NCBI GenBank assembly: GCA_001687465.1
Contig: LVLI01001110.1
Span: 1 to 22,515, forward strand
Source: Halocafeteria seosinensis
Lineage: Eukaryota; Sar; Bigyra; Bicosoecida
Direction of reading: 5' to 3'
DNA length: 22,515 nt
This document shows, piece by piece, positions 16,844-22,515 of the stretch. How positions within the stretch are numbered: position 1 is the stretch's first letter; each line of letters starts with the position of its first letter. The position numbers and the translations under genes were made by a program. The notes under the pieces were generated by a model. It was given only the letters and a program-made list of their open reading frames with translations, did not search any database and was not told the DNA's origin.

Positions 16844-19298
16844 TTTTGTACCGATAGAACACAAGGTGAATAGCAAAGCCTGCGACTCACTCGATAACAG
16901 AGTCCGGCTGTAGTGAGCTTACAGCTTACCCGATATGTCTTTGTCCTCATTCTCGAAATAGGAACTGATATTCTCACGGCCTTCTGGGAATCAGTCTGCA
17001 CCATAACAATGTCTTACTGTAAATTATAGCTCATATACTGTTGATGTCTTTGGCACTAAGCACTAAGATTGACGTTGCAAGGTCGAGAAGCGATTTTAAT
17101 TGACGCCACAGACAGCCATTCACATACATCTATGGAAATTTCACTCTGCAGCCGTTGTGCCTTCTCGTGATGGTAATGGAGAGGCAGTGTGCGTTTGCGA
17201 GCCCCTTCTCGAACTCGGCTGTTGCACTCTGGCCTGCGTACGTGAAATTTGGGACAACTGTACAGAACGTATAGTTCCAAAAGGACCAACCCCAGCCGCA
17301 GACCATGGGCGCCTCTAGAAACGTGTATTATTGCACTGCGCCTTGTATCATCAATGATGACCTGACCGAAGACCAAGAGTTGTCACTCTAGAGGTTTGTC
17401 GAATCCGTTTTGAAGAAAATGCTTTCATCCGAGGCGTCGCCGCCTGCATTTCATGGTCTGGAGAACAGAGCATTTACAGCGGTGGAGAAATGTAATCTTC
17501 GATGGGTAACCAAGATGCCTCAGGTATTGGAGTGGCACTGCCAAAGTGTGACGTTCGGCAGCGAGCCGTATTCTCTGCTGGTAGACCTCAAAGGAACCAT
17601 TACCCATTGGGCTGTTTGACGCGGTCTTAGCGAAGCGGTCGGCAGCCGAGTTTGAAGCCCTGCGTATGAACCTAATCTCTGTGCTCCTCAACATTGGGTT
17701 CTTAAGGTGGAACCATGTTCAGGAGCTTGTCAGAAGAATATTTCTTGGCCATCATAGAAGCTGTTACTCTGGTCACATTCAAGCCACTGGGCATCTACAG
17801 TCTCGATGATCGACTCGGATTTCGACTCTGCGGTAAACACTGGACTGAGTGTATTTAAGCCAGCCAGAATGAATAGCGCCGACTGTCTGGCCGTACACAA
17901 ACAATATCTCTACCGTTACAGATTTCAGCATCCACAAATTCAAAATCCCCCGTCAATGCTGTCACATGTACACCTGAATGGGTACGAGGATTATCCATGG
18001 TCTTATACCGAGTGGTTAGCTCGGAAACAACCTTCGGATTCAGCTGCTACTTTGCCACTAACGTTTGCTGAATGGAGGGTGCTATCATTCGCCCTTATCA
18101 CCGATACGCCCTTTCCTGTTCTCGGGAGTTTTCAATTTTTCGTGAAGGACAGCAAAGATATCCTCAGGGTTCATTGAAACAGCTCGTGATAGTCCTAGTG
18201 GGTAAACAGTATTCCCTACCGGAAGCCAGTAACTCTGCTCACTCGCTTTTCGCAACCCTGCTCATTTGCTTGTCGTACCCATTCGGAAAGGGAAAGTTCC
18301 CTTCGATCTCCATACTACTTCTGCGTTGGCACCATTGCCGAAGTACGCTCCACGAGGAGTGTCAGTGAGCCTTGCAAGTGGCACTTCCCGTTCGACTTGG
18401 AAACCGGGTGCAACCAGCCAGAAAAACAGTTTATCCCTTAGCGCATTGTGCCTTAGCGTACGTAGATGAGCCATGGGACCTTTGGAACATCCAAGACCAT
18501 GCTCGAGCGGCGGGTGTACTGTTGGAGTCGTTCCAGAGAATCTTTTGTCCAATGACGGACAAATTGGATACTGTTTTGACACGGGGCTGTCTGAATTCAA
18601 TCGACAACATGAAATAGTAGTAGTGTGTATTATTTATGGCCTACCGTCTAATTGGAAATATAGATGGGGGATCTTCACGCCGTCGAAGATCTCCCCAGGG
18701 CTCTCCTGCATTGCCCATCCCTGCGCTCACCAGGTTCTTCACGTAGGAAAGCTAACGCAATGGGTCGAAAAACGGAGTCATTGCTGGAGCTATACCCCCA
18801 AAGAGCACACGAAAGCGGAATGACTTGGCCCTGTGGCTGCTGCACGTACTCATGATACAATAGAGCGAGTACATACAGATCAGTGCGAACCAAGTTTCAT
18901 AACGATCACGGCAGTGACCCGTAATAAGGCTGCAAATCATGCTATGAGGCTCAGCCACGTAGTTAAACTATAGATAGATAGACGTGTCTACACCTCGTCC
19001 TATGTGCCTAGTTAGTTAGGTTACATCGGACATAAATTTCACAACCCCCCCTAACCTTCGCAGCAGATGTCACTGGGCGCTCACTCTGCAGAGTGATGGC
19101 AACACGACCAATTTATGGCGACATTTGATGGATGTGTATGGGAAAATGCTCTGGCGCAGCGGAAGGAACAGTCCCGCCCATCTTAGATAGCTTCAGGATT
19201 TATTTATCACACTTGACGCAAGTGCCCCGGAGTACGGAGTAAAAGCCTTTAACACAGTCCCTGTTTCCTGTACAGTGCTTGGCAATCGGAACATTGCT
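16844..19298. other. 2.4-kb region without an identified gene; possible decayed coding fragments
   Basis: Lies between the convergent ends of the coiled-coil and Crinkler/RHS-like genes. Short protein-like stretches appear in different plus-strand frames: EPLLELGCCTLACVREIWDN near 17.2 kb, LLVDLKGTI near 17.58 kb, GLFDAVLAKRSAAEFEALRM near 17.62 kb and EYFLAIIEAVTLVTFKPLG near 17.74 kb. They do not join into one model with GT-AG introns that I can defend. Some may be remnants of a frameshifted gene or transposon, but no reverse transcriptase, integrase or transposase motif is recognised and I see no terminal repeats. Confidence 0.4.
17806..18177 (+). CDS. Possible ORF, 123 aa, unknown
   Basis: ATG-started open frame with mixed composition (YPWSYTEWLARKQPSDSAAT, FAEWRVLSFALITDTPFP). 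No domain is recognised. The surrounding 2.4 kb shows broken frames, so this could be part of a dead gene or chance. It has no visible promoter or partner exon. Confidence 0.2.
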   Translation: MIDSDFDSAVNTGLSVFKPARMNSADCLAVHKQYLYRYRFQHPQIQNPPSMLSHVHLNGYEDYPWSYTEWLARKQPSDSAATLPLTFAEWRVLSFALITDTPFPVLGSFQFFVKDSKDILRVH

Positions 19299-22200
19299 CT
19301 ACAGATATTTCTTCATTTCCCGTTGAGTAACGGACACAACATAAAACGTCATGCTGTCAAAAAGTTTCTTCTCCATCTTCCCTTTATCCCCGTCGGAGTA
19401 CTTCGGGTTTGCGGGCTGGAAGGCGTCCTTCTGATAGTCAGGAACCACGAAGTAGAAGACGGGAAAGGCAAAGCCAGCGGCTTTGAGCTGTTCCCAGACT
19501 TCCAGCACTCCCCACATAATCAATGTATGACGGTGTCCTATCGTATATTGGAAAAATATTGGACTTTCTTTTGTATCTCTCGGAATAATGAACGTATCGA
19601 TTGAAGGAAAATATCCATAAATGGGCTTCGCATAAACGGCTTGCAGTTTTCTTCTCTTTTTCGCCGACGTCATGAGACGTTTGATTTCGGACACTTTGTC
19701 AAAGTCATTCTTGGGAGCCGTTGGCAGAGTGACAGCGGCGACATCTCCTAACCGCTTCCAACTTCTACTCAACTTACGTAGTTTCTGAATCGTTAGTGAA
19801 ATCGGCCCTCGGGTAGCTGTCTCCTGAGGTATCATCCTGTGGCATGCTGTCTCAAATAAATCACCCAAATCTACACTTTGGCCTTTTTTCCATATCCGTT
19901 CTGCGACATCTACCCATTGCTGCCGTTTCCACTTGAGGAGGGCGTGGTCCTTCACCTTAGTAGAAGCAAACCTGACAACACAAGCCGATACCCGAAACGT
20001 TGGCTGCATATCGGTTGTAGGATCGTCTGTACTGGTGCATCCCGGAAACGGATGCAGAACACGATATCTCCCATCTTCGGTGGAGATTTCATCCCGTATC
20101 TCACCAGAGTATTTAATAAAAGTATCTACATCCAAATGATGTAACTCGCTCTTGATGGTGGTATAGTCCGGATCCCAAAAAACGTATCGGGGAACGCCAC
20201 CGGCTTCTTTGAACCTTTTCAGGACGTCGGACCGTTTTGTCTTCTCCGGGTAGCTAAGTTTGTGACACTTGAGCAATTCAGGTAGCTCCAAAGGAGGCAT
20301 TACCAGTCGGATAAGACTTTCGTTCGCCAATGCAACCCTATTACTCTTTCGCGGGGAGATAAAAGCAACCAATTTTGCCTTATCTAAATTCACAAGGAGA
20401 GAAGCAATCCCTCCAATTTCATCCGAAACGGTTCCATCCACAAGCACAAAATCGCCTTCATTAACGGTATGACGCAGGATGTCTATACTGATCTCTGCTA
20501 CCCCATCTCTGTCAATTTGCCAAGCAGATCCTCTTACTCTGTGGGGGCAAAAGAAAACGTGGCGAGGTGCCGGATTTTCCTGTAGTAAACGCCAAATGGT
20601 ATAGGGGATCATCATAGTTTTTCCTATACCGGGGGTTCCTTCGATAGTAAACTTGGTGTTGGTAGACACTTGCAATACGTCGTAAAGTTCGTGGTACACT
20701 GGGCGGATAAACAGTTTCCCATCAGGAGATGATCTTGCTCCCGGTAAATAGCATCCACTAAAACAGTCTATGTCGGTGCGGAAAGGAGTCTTCCCTAAAT
20801 GTCGAACAAATTTACCCAATTCGGTGGTCCATGTATCTGCACCACGCACCACATCGATAAAACTATAACCAACAGCAATATCGGACAGCAATAGGCAGAA
20901 GGAAGAACCTGTAGCAGGTTCGTCCTCCTACGTTAATTCTCCTTTTGACTATTGGCCTTGTTTACTCACCTGTACGAAAACACGAAGCCATGCACTAGCA
21001 ACTTCTTCCTTTTGCAGAGATTTCGGCATTGGTTCCCAGTGTTTACTTACCAGCTGCATCTCCACTATTCGGACCTGCGCCGCTTGCGCCTCCTGCAGCA
21101 GCAGAACAAAGTAATACAAGCGAATGGTATTTTCACCCAAAAAGCAGCTCATTCTCCTGATGATTCTGAGTGCACTTACCTGCAGGGAAATGGGAAGTGG
21201 AAACATGATTCAAGTTTAAATTAGCAGGAGAACTGAGAACAATTGAGTACACATTAGTAACAAATGCAGCTCTGCTTCTTGTTTACGTATAGCACAGCCC
21301 CCCAATACCCGTCTCTCAAATTCGAGCAATACGAACGGAGAAACAACATAGCAACAAAGTGTTCACTGTAAAGCCGACGGAAATACTTATCATGGTACAC
21401 CATTCCCTTCGTGCATCGTCTTATCATCTTGCCACAGCATATCATTATTGCCGCGTAATTTGGCTACACCAGAACACCCTGTTCCACCCCTTCTCATGCG
21501 TATTATTGCTAACCACTGTAGGATGCTCCCACTTACCAGCTCCCTGGTTTTGCAACCACGCATACATGAAACTTGAGCTTGCACCGCCGCCTCCTGCAAA
21601 CAAGCAACAACGCAATATAAGCGAACATGTATTATAGACTGAGATGAAAGACCTGCGAAGAAAGGGTGATGAGTCTCAACACTATAATACATACCATAAT
21701 AAGCAGGAAACGCGCTCACTACTTTCTTCATTAGGAAGTTGGCGAGTTCTTGTGCATTATCCTTCTTGCTCTGTTCTGACCCCTGGAGACACTTTTTGAT
21801 ATACATCATGATAGACTCCGCCGTATCAAAAGGATACTCCCCTGGGAAAACGTCACTTTGATCTTCATCAATCATTGTCGCAATCTTGGACGCTTCTGCT
21901 TTCTGCAAACCGCCGACTGTCTTGGCTTCTTGCTGCGCGACCCATTCTAAAAGCAACTGTATCAAATCTGCAAGCGATGATTGGGAGCAAGAAAGGAAAC
22001 AATTAGTTCAAAAAAAGAAAACTCACATGCTAATTCGACGAATTAGGTCTCAGTACCATTTTGTTGGCCATTGCCATCGCTGCTCCGTTTCCCTGTTCTG
22101 TTTGTACTGGCATTGGAAGCTGCAGCCTGTTTTCCCATACTTTCCTTCCTCGATTCCTGTGAATGCGCTCTTTTCTGCCGACCGCTTGTACGGCTCTCAT

Positions 22201-22515
22201 TTGTTATTCGCTCTGAACTAACAATTTCGGCTGTTTGTCGCCGTGAGTGGCGTTTCCCTGGAGTTGTATCAGACGCCGATTGTTCACCGCTGGAACGATT
22301 TCCACCATACTGTGCTAGTTTCGCTTTATACTCTTCCTTTAGCCTATTCTCCTCTTCTCGGGTAGCCGAAGATGGTATTAACACTTTTGGTTTACCGGTG
22401 TCATTGGCTTGCAGCAGTGCCCTTGTACTAACGTGGGGCCTTGTTTTCTTCGCGTTGGAAGCCGACCGACCACTCGCTTTCCCCTCCACGGAGGAAGAGC
22501 TCGCCACGGAAGACG
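19299..22515 (-). CDS. Crinkler/RHS-type P-loop NTPase with restriction-endonuclease-like C-terminus; at least five exons, 5' end outside window
   Basis: Exons on the minus strand: A 22515-22057 (open at the window edge), B 21967-21695, C 21593-21537, D 21092-21051, E 20908-19299, ending in TAG; together about 812 codons. All junctions are GT-AG and phase 1; the exon A donor (G|GTACTG) is weak. A encodes a Ser-rich basic tail with NLS-like clusters (KRHSRRQ, GRQKRAH). B encodes a helical module (LIQLLLEWVAQQEAK, ELANFLMKKVVSAFPAYY). C and D are tiny Gly-rich exons. E carries a P-loop NTPase: Walker A GTPGIGKT (20639-20616), Walker B-like FVLVDGT, then AGGVPRYVFWDPDY, a hallmark of Crinkler/RHS proteins. 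Its C-terminus (PSIDTFII, ESPIFFQYTIGHRH, VFYFVVPD) resembles the nuclease-fold domain of that family, with D and Q-x-T-x4-H in place of a textbook D-ExK. Such proteins act in nuclei, as secreted effectors in some pathogens and with unclear roles in free-living protists. Secretion cannot be judged without the N-terminus. Confidence 0.82.
20969..20970 (-). other. Second recursive-splice-like site, in intron D-E
   Basis: The minus strand reads TTCGTGTTTTCGTACAG|GTGAGT, again an acceptor fused to a donor, 61 bp before the exon E acceptor. Reading exon D through to this donor meets a TAA, so extension of exon D is not a coding alternative. Confidence 0.35.
21179..21180 (-). other. Recursive-splice-like site in intron C-D
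   Basis: On the minus strand a pyrimidine-rich tract (TTTCCACTTCCCATTTCCCTGCAG, written in part: CCCATTTCCCTGCAG) is joined directly to GTAAGTG, with the AG|GT junction between 21180 and 21179. An exon ending here would hit a stop in the phase-1 frame if it began at the nearest upstream acceptor, so a zero-length (ratcheting) site fits better than a normal exon. Confidence 0.4.
21401..21463 (-). other. Candidate phase-1 cassette exon inside intron C-D
   Basis: Minus-strand GTTCTGGTGTAG precedes 63 nt open in the required phase (AKLRGNNDMLWQDDKTMHEG) and a donor AATG|GTGTAC follows. The exon would be symmetric (phase 1-1), so it could be included or skipped without changing the downstream frame. 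The donor is weak and the peptide has no recognised motif. Confidence 0.25.

Noticed and set aside
17425-17694. Minus-strand RRASNSAADRFAK, reminiscent of the end of a retroelement RNase H domain
   Set aside because: A single short motif without the upstream catalytic motifs or a neighbouring reverse transcriptase is not enough.

Overview
The window is eukaryotic nuclear DNA. Most of the larger genes carry GT-AG spliceosomal introns, there is a cytosolic HSP70 ending in EEVD, and the gene families present are eukaryotic: ankyrin-SAM, a STE/MAP3K-like kinase, SAP, a ciliary coiled-coil protein and a Crinkler/RHS-type NTPase. Introns are mostly short (66-148 nt) and genes are compact on both strands. 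I infer a microbial alga or protist, with a stramenopile (possibly a centric diatom) as the favoured but unproven guess. An outer-dynein-arm docking-like protein would imply a flagellated stage.

Left part (1-10.4 kb) is ordinary and gene-dense: an ankyrin-SAM adaptor with an acidic tail (+), a low-complexity protein with a C-terminal Cys/His domain I cannot assign to a named family (+), a kinase with altered HRD and DFG motifs and a probable N-myristoylation start (-), and a two-exon cytosolic HSP70 (-).

Middle part (10.8-14 kb) looks like decaying or fast-evolving accessory DNA, mostly on the minus strand. It holds an orphan 62-codon coding remnant, a SAP-domain gene interrupted by one in-frame TAG, a candidate 230-aa protein made largely of two 83-aa tandem repeats, a coiled-coil gene remnant with an in-frame TAA, and a diverged inverted copy of the repeat protein's C-terminal part. 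Then comes an intronless 852-aa coiled-coil gene (+), and 2.4 kb (16.8-19.3 kb) with no gene I can identify.

Right part (19.3 kb to the edge) is the most interesting: a minus-strand gene of at least five exons, open at its 5' end, encoding a basic Ser-rich N-terminus, a helical module, two tiny Gly-rich phase-1 exons that look like copies of each other, a P-loop NTPase with the GGVPRYVF signature of Crinkler/RHS proteins, and a restriction-endonuclease-like C-terminus. Its introns contain AG|GTAAGT-type sites resembling recursive (zero-length exon) splice sites, plus one further possible cassette exon, so the linker between the helical module and the NTPase may be alternatively spliced.

No tRNA, rRNA, CRISPR array or complete transposable element was recognised.
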